Source: Durusdinium trenchii | Taxonomy: Eukaryota > Sar > Dinophyceae > Suessiales > Symbiodiniaceae | DNA: 64,000 nt | Assembly (NCBI GenBank): GCA_963970005.1 | Contig: CAXAMN010000026.1 | Span: forward strand, 195,994 to 259,993 | Direction: 5' to 3' | In this document: positions 47,701 to 59,054 of the stretch, piece by piece | Numbering within the stretch: the first letter of the stretch is position 1 | How the letters are laid out: each line of letters opens with the position of its first letter | Position numbers and translations under genes: made by a program | Notes under the pieces: model-generated | What the model was told of the DNA's origin: nothing | Databases searched by the model: none | The model's input: only the letters and a program-made list of their open reading frames with translations

Positions 47701-48760
47701 TGTGGTGGATGGAGAATTTAGTACTCAAGGAGGTGTTTTCAAGCAGTCAATATGATTGCCATGTCAGCCGGTTTATACCTGCAGTTAGCTGATGTTAGGT
47801 GTATATATATATATATATATTTGGGCTATAGGTATGGCAAGTGCTCTATTGTGCATACTGCAATATGTGGTACTGTTTCACTGCTGCGAAAACTGCGGTG
47901 CGGGGGTGCGCTTTTGCCACTGGTAGAGAACTGCCTTATGCTTTCACCAGTCCCACTGTACCAAAAGCACTTCTTAAGCAAATCTTATCTGTGGGTCTGG
48001 ACACGCCTGCTACTATACGCTTCGATTCCCCTCAAGGTGGTCATTGAAAACATCAGTTATTCAATCCGTTGACCATACATTGACCCATGGCTCCATCAGT
48101 GACAGGAAATGCTGAGACGCCCGAAAGAAGCATGTTTGCTTGAGAAAGGGTGCAGTTGCACTTATTTTGTCTAGAGTCTAGAGCCAACTTTTGCTGAGCA
48201 CTTCCAAGGTTGAATTCTTTTTCATCCTCAAGCAGGGAGACTGCTCCACCCGTGCATCTCAATGAGCAAGCCGGCATGGTTGCCCCAAAACCTGCTGAGG
48301 CACGCCGCTCCACCTGGCAATTAGTGTGAAGGGCTGACCGTGAGCAGCATTTCGTGCATTTCCTGGTTGGCCACTTTGTGGCCCTTTGGCTGCTGTTCCA
48401 TGCTCTTGGTTAACTTGGTTGGTTTGATGCGATCGAGCAAGGTTTCTTGAGTCATGAAACTTTACCAAGCGCTTCAGCTTTGTTTGTGAAACTCACCAGG
48501 CTCGAGTGCGGTCATCATCCCCCCACACATTTCCCTTGCTTCGGCGGCCGGGGTCGCTGCTAGTGCAAGGTCGGGGATTGTGTGCGTTCAATGTTTTAAA
48601 GATGCAGGTAATGCAAACATCACTTTTGAGTCACGTCAGGGTAAATGTCTGAGGATTCATGGGTTGAACTTGAATATTCATTACATGCTTTAGTAGCATG
48701 GTTTCTGGACACAATTGAAAGGTATTCAAAGAAACCGCAGCATGTGGAATCGTTTGTTTT
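44795..48760. other. Repeat-rich spacer
   Basis: No gene could be supported. The stretch holds an ACTAGTG duplication near 45364, a tandem ACTCTACCCGG pair near 45730, (TA)n tracts near 45500 and 47805, and an AT-rich island at 46590-46710. Short open frames on both strands overlap one another and show no domain. Confidence 0.6.
46590..46712. repeat. AT-rich island with several (TA)n tracts
   Basis: At least four TA-dinucleotide runs surround an A-rich core with ATTAAATAAACACATATAA. Flanking DNA is close to balanced in base composition. Confidence 0.7.
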
Positions 48761-48764
48761 TCAG

Positions 48765-50600
48765 GCACTTCACCACGGCCTTTGTCGCCCTCACCTTCAC
48801 CTCGTCCAAGATCGCCCAGTCCAAATCTCCTTCCCACACCGCGGGTGCTTCAGAACTGTGTGAACGTGGCGAATGGTGTCAAACCGTCCCTTCGAACTGG
48901 CTCTCCTCACGTGTCGAGTCGAGCGGCTTCTCCTCCGGTGCCTTCTCAAGTGCCTTCTCCACGACCAATGGCTTCGAGGCCGCTGATGTGGCAGGCTCCA
49001 CAGCCAGTTCCTGGCGGGGAAGCTTCTCTTGGAAGGATGCAGGCAGGAAACATGAAGAAACATTCACATGATTTTGCAAAGTTCAATTACTTCAACTGGC
49101 AAATCATTTTTGTTTTTGGTTGGTCAATACTATCAGTTGCAAATATTTGCAAGATTAAGATTAGATGTTTTCCTTGCAGTTTCTCAGGCTCAGCCTTGGC
49201 ACTCTTGGCAACCCCCCAGACAGCAATCGCCACCACGACCTAGGCCCGAAGCACCTCTCCAAATTCAGCGGCCTTTGCCCCAATTCCCTCAAAAGCCTCA
49301 GCTCCAGGCCACGGCCACAGCGGTGACTGCCAGTCCTTTTGTATCCCCTCACTGCCACGGCGGTCCCAGATTGATCGCGACACCGATGCGAAGGATGCCT
49401 CCAAGCTTGGCAACATCCCAGGATACTCCTCGTACACAACCAAGACAAACACCAAGGCCAATCCCAACACCTCAGCAGATACAGGCTGTCACACCGTTAC
49501 TCGCACCTGTTACACCAGTGCAGACTCAGAGGGGCACGGTGCAGCCGCCCTTTCCGCCGTTTATCATTGCCCAACACAACCTGAAGACCCAGATTCCGTG
49601 CATTTCTTTGTGCCTTGTCAACCAGTTATATAAACTACTGTATAACTTTATTGAATTTGTCGACGTGTTTGCATCGTGCATTCAGCAATCCTCCACGATA
49701 CAATCTTCACCACGTGTATCGTCCTTGAGATGGACCAAAGATGCGACGCTTTCCTTTGATCACTGTGTGCTTGTACAACATGATCCCGTTTCCAAGGCGA
49801 GCAGGTACTCCTACCTCAAGAGTTCCACTACATTCGCCACCAGTTTGCATGACAGTTTAGTTGATCACAATAGACAACATTCCAATAACATTTCGTTATT
49901 TCCTCTCTTAGTTTATCGATTTCTTTCCCATGTGCGTCTCATGCCAACTGGACCACAGGCAAGTCGTTCGAGAACAGCCACCAAATGGACCAAGTGTCTT
50001 AGTGCTTCGGCTGCGGTTTGGAAATCCGCCTGACTTGTTGCACTCAGCATGCTGTATCACTACATTGCAGTATATTGCAGTTGCTGCTTACTTTCACAAG
50101 GGTGACCTCACCAAAGACGACAGGCTTCTTGGATTCATCAATCACTATCCAATGCACTTGTCAGTTTGTCAGTTGCACTCGTACAATTTGTTTGGGTATT
50201 TGATGCTTTCCCAATAATCTCAAACAACACTTGACAATTTCAGGCCCTCTCGTGAAGGTAGCTCTATGCCGGAGAAGCTTGGGGATGAGGAGTTCGCTGA
50301 TTTTAGGGAATGATTGAAATGGGTCATACAGATCATACAGCCTGTAGCCAATAAATCAACATTTTGAGATCGACCTACAGGCTGAGACGACTTGAATTTG
50401 GCTTCTTCATTGATTCATGCTTCTTCTGTATTATCTGTATCTTCTGTATCCTATGTCGCCAGGACCGTGAGCTGGCCAGAGTACCTGCGCCGGCAACACC
50501 TCCAACACCGCTGGTCCCCTTCGCACCCTCCGTCCCAGCATGGGAAAAGATGACTCCAAGACGTGTGCAGATCCTGGGCAATGCTGGCAGCTGCAAACAT
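48765..50600 (+). CDS. Possible multi-exon gene for a Pro/Ser/Gln-rich protein (partial)
   Basis: Three separate plus-strand segments encode similar low-complexity protein and each starts right after a TTTTCAG, TTGCAG or GCCAG sequence. The first (about 48765-49043) has repeats such as SPRPRSPSPN and SPPVPSQVPSPRP. The second (about 49180-49600) is Pro/Gln-rich (QPWHSWQPPRQQSPP). The third (about 50463-50580) contains VPAPATPPTPLVPFAP. Each is flanked by AT-richer DNA with stops, as expected for introns. The donor sites are not clear GT sites, which fits the relaxed splicing of dinoflagellates but prevents a precise model. The 5' start and 3' end were not found. It could also be a decayed gene. 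Confidence 0.4.
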
Positions 50601-50783
50601 CTCATTTTGTTGCATTTTGTTCGTTCAGGTTGGAGTGGAGGCCATCGCTAGTAGGTCTGAGGCCATTGCTTCTAGGTTGGAGGCCATCTCATTTAGTTGC
50701 ATTTTGTCAATTTAACGAATTCACAAGAGCGTTTTGGCAGAGCGCCCAGAATGGCCCAGCAGACTATGGTGATACAGCAAGGC

Positions 50784-51041
50784 AGCGCTAGATTGGCGCT
50801 AGGTTGGCGCTAGGTTTCTTCATAACAGGATAAGCAAGCAGGAAAAAGAAGAATCAAGCAAAGAGCAGGAAAAAGAAAAAGCAAGACAAGAAAAAGGAAA
50901 AGCAAACAAGAAGAAGAAGAAGAAGAAGAAGAATGCACAACAAGAAGCAGACAAGCAAGTAAAAATCTAACAGGATAAAGAAATCGACGGATATTTTTGC
51001 GCTAGGCTGGCGCTAGATCCGCGCTAGCACCGCGCTAGACG
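50784..51041. repeat. GCGCTAG motif clusters flanking a purine (GAA)n tract
   Basis: GCGCTAG occurs three times near 50784-50813 and four times near 51000-51040. Between them, 50830-50970 is almost pure A and G, with (GAA)n at about 50908-50932. The motif contains the half-palindrome AGCGCT/GCTAGC. Confidence 0.7.
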
Positions 51042-51405
51042 ACGGTCCATTTCTTGACCATCTGCCCGTCCAACACCCAAATCTTTTGAGTCAGCTTTTA
51101 CGTCCTTTCTATGTCGTTCTGAAGGTTTCTGGGAACTAAAAATTGGAAGCAACTGCAGAAGTCTAGCAGCAGCAGTAGCAGCAACAACAGCAGCTCCAGC
51201 AGCTCAACAGGCCCGTGAAAAGGTCCACCTCTCACAGCTTTTGCAGTTGACACGCCTTCATGTTAACGTCCCTGTGCTTTGAGTGTGGTTGGAGCTTAAT
51301 GAAGACTTAGAAGCGGGCCCCCATGGAATTGCGACGAGTGCACCATTTTGGCCATTTTGGGAAAAACATATTGGAAACCAACCATATGCATATACATTTT
51401 TTGTC

Positions 51406-52443
51406 ACGAAAGCTAGCCTTAGCTAGCTGGAGTTGCTCTTGCTTTAGCAAGTTAAGTGACGGGGTGGACGCGCCCCAGAAACCTCAAATAATTGATTAAA
51501 TCAATCTTATGGACCCCCCCCCCCCGCGGTTCGACTCCCCCCTGCGCGCGGTGAGCGGGACCACCAAGCAGCTGCAGCACACCAAGCATCTGCAGTCTAC
51601 CACCAAGCAGCTGCAGCAAACCACAAAGGAGCAGCAGACCACCCAGCGCCAGCAGCAGCAGACGACCCGGCGCTAGCAGAGCACCCAGCGCAGCAGCGCC
51701 CGGCGCAGCAGCGGCAGCAGCAGCAGCACCAGCAGCAGCAGCAGCAGCAGCAAACACAACAGCAGCAGCGGCCGCAGCAGCAGCAGGAGACGCAGCCAAG
51801 GCAGACCACCCAGCAGCAGCAGGAGCTACATTGGACAGTAATACCTTTTTGGGTGCTATGTGCAGGCGGCATTTCTTGCATCATAGCCCTACCCCGCGTA
51901 CGCGACTAGTTACGGCGTGGAGTCAGGCGGTGTCATTTGAGTCTTGTGCTGCTGCTGCTGGGGGGTCTGCTGCTGCTGCTGCTGCTGGGCAGTCTGCTGC
52001 TGCTGCTACTGGGAGGTCTGCTGGTGCTGCTGCTGCTGCGCTGGGTGGGCTGCCGCTGCTGGTGCTGGCGCTGGGTGATCTGCTGCTGCTGCTGCTGCTG
52101 CTGGCGCTGGGTGCTCTGCTGCTGCTGCGGCGCTGGTTGGTACGCTGCTGCTGCTGCTGCTGCTGCTGCCGCTGGGTGGTCTGCTGCTGCTGCTGCTGCG
52201 GCACAGCAACCGCTGGAAAAGCCAAGCCAAAGAAGTGATGGAAAGGGGGCACCAAACAAAACCTGCTCCTGTCAGGTGGCAGTTGCTTACTGAATGAGAC
52301 TCGACGCACCACAAAGCACATACTAACACTGCTTCTCTAGAGTTTCCCACGGGACTTGCAAGTGGACCGGCAGTTACCCAATGAGAGTGACTGTGCAGCC
52401 CGCCCCCGACTTGTTTGGACGAGGAGGCCGGGCTAGCTTTCGT
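51406..52443. repeat. Inverted-repeat-bounded element, large copy
   Basis: It begins ACGAAAGCTAGC (51406-51417) and ends GCTAGCTTTCGT (52432-52443), a perfect 12-nt terminal inverted repeat. An internal GCTAGCT follows the left end, making a local hairpin. Next comes TTGCTTTAGCAA, shared with the small copy at 54174-54379. A GGTTCGACTCC box (51528-51538) resembles a tRNA B box. The interior carries the opposed CAG and CTG arrays. No transposase was found, so it would be non-autonomous. Confidence 0.55.
51540..52205. repeat. Opposed CAG and CTG minisatellite arrays (long inverted repeat)
   Basis: From about 51560 to 51830 the plus strand is CAG-rich with recurring ACCACCCAGCGCCAGCAG units. 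From about 51945 to 52205 it is CTG-rich with the complementary units (CTGCTGGCGCTGGGTGGTCT type). The two arms, each about 260 bp, are separated by about 115 bp of unique DNA. Long open frames here are translations of the repeat and not genes. Confidence 0.85.
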
Positions 52444-54173
52444 TCACCCCCTCTGGCCTCAAGTAAAAATATATACAACTGACGAGGCGAATGTGACCCG
52501 TTGCCCAGAACTTGACGACTACCAAGGAGGCATGGGTGAAATTGAGCAGCAAGAGCTAACAAAGTCCATTTATGTCAGTGCTTTGTGGGCAAATTTATAC
52601 AATTTCAAAAAAAGTAACTTAAAAAGAGTGAAGGCCCGAAAGTGGCAGGGGGTCCCAGGATCACAGGAGCCGAAAAAGAGGGAATAGCAGATACTCACCA
52701 TGACGCATGGACCTTGCTATTTACATGCTCACACGACAGAACTATAGAAACTCCCAACATCGTACAGCCCATTGCAGTCTGGACAGAGAGATTCCAGTAC
52801 CATCTAAATTTTGTCCGAGTGCTGTCAGCTCAACTTGGAAGAAACAAACACATGTTTTTAATAAACAACAATTTAAGACATATATAAACGTTTTACAAAA
52901 ATAATGCAAAATAAACGTTATTAAACCATAAATATTCCTTCAAAACTGAAAACTGAAAAAACGTTTCTCTCTTTCCTTGAAGAACCCAAGCGTAGAGAAG
53001 GACAACACATTTCTGATTGTATTTTAGAAAAAACTTATCAACTGAGATATTTTTACATTATTTCCTACTGACAATTACGGTTAAGTTTGAACCATTTTAA
53101 ACCTATATACATGAAAGAATCGGTTACTCCCAATACCTGGTTACCGAACTCTTACACTCTTACCTCCTCAAGGCTTACCCCGTTGAGAAAGAAGACTTAC
53201 GAAGTTTAGCAGTGTTTTGCCTCATGTCCCAAGGTGCCGCAAGTGCAAGTCTGAGAGCCTTTGATCCCTGGGAGCGCCAAAGTACGCGCTCTCAATAGTT
53301 AAGCGGCAGCGAAAAAAGCAATCTATCCCAGTGCCATTACAGGTTTTCAACAAAGCTGTCCAAAAGCCTTGCATTGAAACAAGACCATGATGAACACTGT
53401 CAAGAGTCAAAACCACATTGATTTTGCTCAGTTTTGTTGCCGCCTGCTTTCATTTGATTGCTGTAAATGTTGTCAACGTAACAACTTTATCCCCGGCGCT
53501 GAAAGCGCGCTTCTCGACTGAACTCCCCACCATTCTGGAATTTTCTAAGTTCAGACACCGGCCCAGTGTAAGTAATGGACCTGTATAGTGAAATGACATG
53601 TGAACAGTATGCTTTATTTTTTGTTTTCTCTGGAGGGACACAGCTGCCAGATTGTTTGTTTCATTCTTTCAGTTCCGAAGAACCGCAGAATGTCAGCACG
53701 AAAAGACCGCACATGCCTTCCAGCTTGCCTTTGCCAAGCCCAACAACTTTTTGAGCTATGTTCTCATGTTTCCATATTCTTGCGACTGTTCCAGGCATGC
53801 TTATAGACGGCCTCCCACTTGAAGTTGGTGAGTGGCTCAACTTTATCGCCTACTGAAGTATTGAAACCTGCTTACGAGAGTTCTTAAAACGTCAGACTCA
53901 TTCAGGTCGCTGCAATGTTTCAGGATCAGAGGGGTTCCGAAGGCGTGCAAGTAAACGCTAAGAGCATGTGTTTGAACATTAAACTGGACATTGTTTCAAG
54001 ATGTTTGGCTTTGGGGTGTCGCACTATTTGTTGTGTTGGGGACGTCCTCCAGACGCGGATCCAATTTTGGAATATGCCGCCCAGGTATAGCCATTCTTCC
54101 TCACACTGTAAATATCAGGGCACACACTCTATATCATCATTTATGAATGTTGCGGATTCCATGAATACAAGTC
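52444..54173. other. Spacer with an AT-rich zone
   Basis: No gene was supported. 52860-53110 is notably AT-rich, with repeated AAACGTT and AATAAACGTT-like words. The remainder shows only short unconvincing open frames. Confidence 0.55.
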
Positions 54174-54379
54174 ACGAAAGGTAGCTTGAGCTACCTGAGT
54201 TCTCCTTGCTTTAGCAAAAATGTATTACAATCAGGAGTTGGGATTGTGCATTGAGTTTGGTCCTGTAAGAGATGATTCTGTTCGTCGGGGGGGCCCCCCT
54301 GGATCAAATCCACCCTGCGCCGGTTCACGCCGTCATGGACTTCTACCAGGGTTACTTGTGATTGCTTGCTACCTTTCGT
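54174..54379. repeat. Inverted-repeat-bounded element, small copy
   Basis: It begins ACGAAAGGTAGC (54174-54185) and ends GCTACCTTTCGT (54368-54379), a perfect terminal inverted repeat. An internal GAGCTACCT makes a local hairpin as in the large copy. The C/G position that differs from the large copy has changed in all three places together. TTGCTTTAGCAA and a GGATCAAATCC box (54301-54311) match the large copy. The sequence after both right ends is also alike (TCACCCCCTC). Confidence 0.6.
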
Positions 54380-55360
54380 TCACCCCCTCCTCTCTCAAGT
54401 TGTGCGACACATGTTGCCTGGTACATCACACTACATTGTGAGGTCCGTGCCGACTGATTTGGTTTGGAATGTCACTTTCTCAGGAGTTCAATTTCAGTCT
54501 TTCGTACATTTGCTGTTGCAGATGAAAGCTTATTCGTTTAATGATACAGGTGGGAGAATGTACGCACTGAGTCAGTATCCTTCTTCGCTTCCCGTATATA
54601 TATATATATACACATATTTGCTTCTGAGACTGAGAGGCTTTGGGGCTGCACAGTGGAAGCTGTCGTGATGGCAGCTGGGTGTTCGTCTTAGTGGCAAGAT
54701 AGCGCAGCTGCAGTGCAGCATGGCAAAGGGCCAAAAGCGCAATGTCAGTGAGGTGTTTCTTGCATTGAGGTGCTCAAGCAAAGACCCCTTCAACAGTCCC
54801 AACAGGACATGTTGTGAGTGGAACCAATGACGCTGTCCATATTGTTTCCCTAGCGAATGCATTTACGACAAATATTGCAGCTAGTGCAACACATCATACC
54901 GTCATTGTATTGCTATTTATGAGTTGTATTGTTATTTATGATGCAGATAATTCACCACATCAATGGTTTCCTCGCGCGTAACGCTTTTCGAGGACGTTTG
55001 CGGATTGCGACGAAGCGTATCTGAAAGGTTTGTTGCAGACTCAGAGACATTGCAGCTGATGTGTGGCGAGTTGCGTGGCAAAATCATCGGGCATTTGTTG
55101 AATTGCAGAAATCAGCACAAGGCGCCTTTCATGGATGGCCCGCCGACGCTTTGATGGTGGCCACTATTCAGAGCCAATTATGCTACTTGCAGATCAAGTA
55201 TTAAACTGGGCTGGTTCTGGTCCGGGATGTTCAGATCAAGCCCAACACCGTGAGACTGATAATGACATGTGTACAACTATACACTTGTGTAGGTGTGTAT
55301 ATATATATATATGTACACACTAATACATACATACATACGTACATACATACATACATACAT
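54380..55360. other. Spacer with (TA)n and (ATAC)n microsatellites
   Basis: No gene was found. TA tracts lie near 54595-54612 and 55298-55312, and an ATAC/ACAT array occupies about 55324-55360, abutting the start of LINE copy 1. Confidence 0.6.
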
Positions 55361-55687
55361 GGCTCAAGCCACGAGTGGTTCAAGCAGGCTGCCCAGGAAG
55401 ACCTGCTAGTGAGGACCCCCCTTTCGAACATAGCGGGGAGAACCACACCAGCCCGATCATCGAGATCCTCAGCTACAACATTTTCTTTGCTGGTGATCTT
55501 GATCTTCCTCTTGGCCATTACTGTCGACCCCTACGGCACCTGGCAGTTTCTCGCTCTGCACTTGATCCAGGAGGTCACTGGCACTTCAACCCTGCTAGCT
55601 CCTTCGACCAGAACACAGAGCGGGCCCTGAACCTTGCCAATAACCTGTGCTACCTCCAGGCCACTGAGGAACTCATCATCCTGTACG

Positions 55688-56662
55688 ATGACAGCCAACC
55701 GTACTTCCTCCTGGTGCAGGAACTATGTGGTGTGTCAAAAGTGCACCAACTGGATTTGGAGCGACAAGGTGAAGCCAGACACGCGCTGCCGCAAGTGCGG
55801 AACGTGGTGGCCCTCTAGCAGAACAGGCATTGGAAAAGGAAAAGGCCAAGGGCGACCAGCCAACAAGACCGATGGTAGTGGGAACTGGCCTTCGAGTCAG
55901 ACCTCAGACATCTTGGACAAACCACCCGGGCTTCATCGACTCAAGCCCCTCAAGAAGAGCATGCCAAATCCAACAGCAGTGGAGCTCCTTGCCAGTACAT
56001 GGGAGGTCATCCCAACCGAAATTCACTCCAAGCTGCAAACGCTTGGATTTGGCCCGCCACCACAAGAGGAACCAGGGCTCGAAGAAATTCTTCAGACCCA
56101 CCTCAAAGAACTTCCTCAGGCTGTTCAAGATGTTGTCAACAAGATTCCGGATACGGAAAAGGCAATTGCTCAGAAACTCAAGGCACAAGTCACTGAGCTC
56201 AAGACTATCTCCATGAAGAAGGCACAGCTCCAAACTCGGCTGGATCAAGTCAAGAGCCAATATGCTTCCATGCTTCAAGACATGCAGGAGCATCAAACCA
56301 AGCTCACTGAAGGGCAGAAGAAGCTTAAAACCCTCTCCGAGCAATACACGCAGGCAGTCAACAAGACACCGCCGCCTGCTGAACTTGAGTGTGGAGATCC
56401 TGAACTGCCCATTCCCATGGCTGTGGAAACCTTCGTCACCAGCCTTGGAATCGAGCTCGCAGCAGAGCAGCGCACGCAGCTCCATGGCCTCCTTAAACGG
56501 CCAAACCCAGAGCAAGACGATCCCAGGCGCAGCGCAAAACAATCAAGGGCTTTCAAGGGCTTCAGGCGCCAGTTCCCCTTGATGATTTTGATTGGGCACC
56601 ACCTTCCAATATGGATTGCCGCGCTGCCTCAAGCTCAGCGTGCGGGGACAGAGCACAGGTGA
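55688..56662 (+). CDS. LINE copy 1 ORF1: zinc-ribbon and coiled-coil RNA-binding protein
   Basis: An in-frame ATG further upstream at 55634 is possible, but 55688 matches the position of the ATG in copy 2. A four-Cys ribbon (CQKC...CRKCGTWW) lies near the N terminus, followed by a Gly/Lys-rich segment. A charged coiled coil at about 56150-56370 contains DQVKSQYASMLQDMQ. FVTSLGIELAAEQRTQLHGLL follows. The protein would bind element RNA and form particles. After about 56570 homology with copy 2 continues in another frame (FDDFD-like, CAGEETH), so the listed C terminus is probably altered by an indel. Confidence 0.72.
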   Translation: MTANRTSSWCRNYVVCQKCTNWIWSDKVKPDTRCRKCGTWWPSSRTGIGKGKGQGRPANKTDGSGNWPSSQTSDILDKPPGLHRLKPLKKSMPNPTAVELLASTWEVIPTEIHSKLQTLGFGPPPQEEPGLEEILQTHLKELPQAVQDVVNKIPDTEKAIAQKLKAQVTELKTISMKKAQLQTRLDQVKSQYASMLQDMQEHQTKLTEGQKKLKTLSEQYTQAVNKTPPPAELECGDPELPIPMAVETFVTSLGIELAAEQRTQLHGLLKRPNPEQDDPRRSAKQSRAFKGFRRQFPLMILIGHHLPIWIAALPQAQRAGTEHR

Positions 56663-56913
56663 CGCAATGCGCAGGGGAAGAGACACATTCACACCTGAAC
56701 AAATTTTCTCACGAACAGTTACCTTATGGGAACACCTCAAACAGAAGTGCAGGGGACAACACTCTTGACCAGATTGAGGACAAACTCATTCCAAACCCTC
56801 AGGTTTGATTCTTTTGACGGTTTTGCTCTGCCTCCAAATGTGGATGGGCAGCTGCCTGGAGCACCTGGGCCTGAAGTCATAGCCATTCAAGGTGGCGGCA
56901 AGGGCATCCAAGC

Positions 56914-58431
56914 TTGTGCACACAGGGTCCAACACGAGGCTACGATGCACACCACATTTGCATCAACGACAGAATGCATCCTCCAGAACCTCACAATGGC
57001 ATCCTCCAGAACCTCACAATGGCAGTTGGCAATCCAAGTGCCAGGTGCTATGCCAATGCTCCATGGAGAGCTTTCACTTGGACATGCGCCCTCTTGCAGG
57101 AGACGAACACCCAACCCTGGGGCAATCTACAAGCGGCAGTTCAAGAATCCCTGGAGTTGGCAGAAGCAGTCGACATCCAGCAACTGCCAGGATTGAAGCC
57201 ACTGTGGGAAAAACGCAACCTCAACATCCAGGGTGATGCCAACCACTTTGTCAATACAGTGTGGAACTTGTCCCAATCCAGAGCCTTCCAATACAGATTT
57301 GCCGAAATCCAACCAGGTGGTTATCTCACTGACCACATTCAGCAGCCCATATTGAGCCCATATCCAGATAACTGGCCGGACAGCACCAATCTACAGGATC
57401 TCTTCAATGGATGGGCGAACACAGGACTTGGGCAGTACCTCAAGGATGACAAGCCGGCGCTGGTGAGCCACATCGCCAGAAACACCACGGTTGATGGCAC
57501 ACCCACCAAGCACTCCAAGATCCTAAACACCTATGGTACGTTCACTGTACCGAGATCCCTGGATGGGTTTGCAAGGACATCCTCGGAGTTTGTTCCAGCG
57601 GCATTGATCTGCCACAGAGGGCCAAGCCACAACACAGGGCACTACTTTGCAATACTCATCTATCGAGATCTGATGTGGATTGCTGATGACGGCAAGCCGC
57701 CCGTACACCTGGAACACCTGACACCTCAATTGGCCAGTCAGGTCACACAAGTCTGGGCGGTACACATTGACACCTTCAGAACCACACAGCAAGTACTTCA
57801 TTCATTGCCACCCCCGGAAGAACCAGATTTTGATCCTCCTCTCCACCCAAGCCCGGAGAAACGACCTCGATTAGAGCAGCAGCACAACCAGCTCCATTTT
57901 GCCAATGTCACGAACTTTGGCAAACAGGTTCTTGATTGGTATTGGTCTCGGCAAAGTGAAGTCTACATCCTGGTGGAAACACATCTTGATCCACAACAAC
58001 ACCAGCAGACCTGCCAATACTTCACAATCAGGGGCAGGACCGCCTTTGGAACACCGGCCATGGCCAATGACAGCAACACTGGAACACATGGTGGCATCCT
58101 CGCGCTAGGAGATCCCTCCTGCGGACTCACGGCTTTGGAATCTTTCACCAACCAAGGTTGCGGTTACCAAGCTTTCCTTTAGACAACGGACTGCGCCATC
58201 CTAGTGGCAGGAATCTACATGAAAACTGGTGAGACCCTGCAAAGTGACACCAACGCCACCATCCTGGCCCGGCTGCTGGCCCTCATACAAGCTACCAATC
58301 ACCCATACGTGCTCATTGGGGATTGGCAAACAGAAAAGGCAGTATCACCAGCGCGGTATTGCCATCCAAATTTCACTTTGAAGTGCTGGCGCCGGATCAC
58401 ACACGCTACTCGCCCTCCACTTCAACATTGA
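56914..58431 (+). pseudogene. LINE copy 1: C19-like cysteine protease and APE endonuclease, interrupted
   Basis: The frame contains a Cys box ARCYANAPWRAF (about 57038-57070), a His box GHYFAILIYRD (about 57637-57670) and ADDG (about 57680-57694). This fits the Cys-His-Asp order of C19 ubiquitin-specific proteases. The endonuclease follows: NVTNFGKQVLDWYW, the catalytic Glu in ILVETHLD (about 57967-57990), THGGILAL and IGDWQ (about 58312-58329, the usual GD-x-N position). A TAG at 58180-58182 interrupts it, after which the same frame resumes. A 23-bp tandem duplication (56978-57023) shifts the frame just upstream of the protease. Later frame changes follow near 58350. Confidence 0.72.
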
Positions 58432-59054
58432 AGAAGCAACCAAGGAGTACAGACAAATCCAGTACTTCCCGCCTTGGCCGGCAACACCTGACATAGACTT
58501 CAGGCCTTGGTCAACGTACCAATCCACCGCCCATGAACTGGAGCTCTATGGAAACCCACCCAACAGCACAGCAAAACGGTGGGCAGATTGGGTGTCGTGC
58601 ACGGAGCAGTACCTCCTCCAAGAACATCCCTGGGCAGCCCAAGGCAGAGGAGCAAACCTCACTGCGGTCTTCAAGCCATTGGGCACCCAGAAAAACGATT
58701 GCCACTTGGAAACGAGGCAAACCAGCTTTCTGGGAGCAGCTCAAGATCCGCTTCCAGTTAGCGCTCAAGCAGCCGCCGCAGCAAGCAAAAGGCCCTACAA
58801 TGGGCTTTATGCAAGCGCTCCAAGATGCACCCAAACATTGGGTAGGACCACCAACATGGGGACAATTTCTGGACACTTGTCATCATTGGCACAAATACCG
58901 TGACGCCTATGATGAAAGCCACCTCCAATACAAAGACTGGCTGCAGCAAGGCCAACGAAAGGGCTAAAGGGATTCTTCATGATTCTTCCGCAGCCTACGT
59001 AGCAGTGAGCTAGCCTGGGAAAGGCCATATAGAAACCTCCCACCTGATGAAAGG
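58432..59054 (+). pseudogene. LINE copy 1: endonuclease-reverse transcriptase linker, frame-shifted
   Basis: Coding-like protein continues but moves between frames. EYRQIQYFPPWPATPDIDF and KRWADWVSCTEQYLLQEHP are in one frame, and AFWEQLKIRFQLALKQPPQ through YKDWLQQGQRKG is in another, ending at 58967. This corresponds to the region joining the endonuclease to the polymerase in LINE proteins. No function can be given. Confidence 0.5.

Noticed and set aside
51528..51538. GGTTCGACTCC, a perfect tRNA B-box sequence
   Set aside because: No cloverleaf can be formed around it and the nearest A-box-like sequence is about 100 bp away. It is not a tRNA gene, although the repeat family might be tRNA-derived.
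51597..52350. Several long open frames on both strands rich in Cys, Ala, Gln or Leu
   Set aside because: They are translations of CAG/CTG repeat arrays in different frames and have no non-repeat domain.
55361..55370. GGCTCAAG at the supposed 5' end of LINE copy 1, like the end of the spliced leader
   Set aside because: Only eight bases match and upstream bases are microsatellite; chance is a sufficient explanation.
55634..55818. Frame 55375-55818 as a separate LINE protein
   Set aside because: It overlaps the better-supported ORF1 start in another frame and has no counterpart in copy 2.
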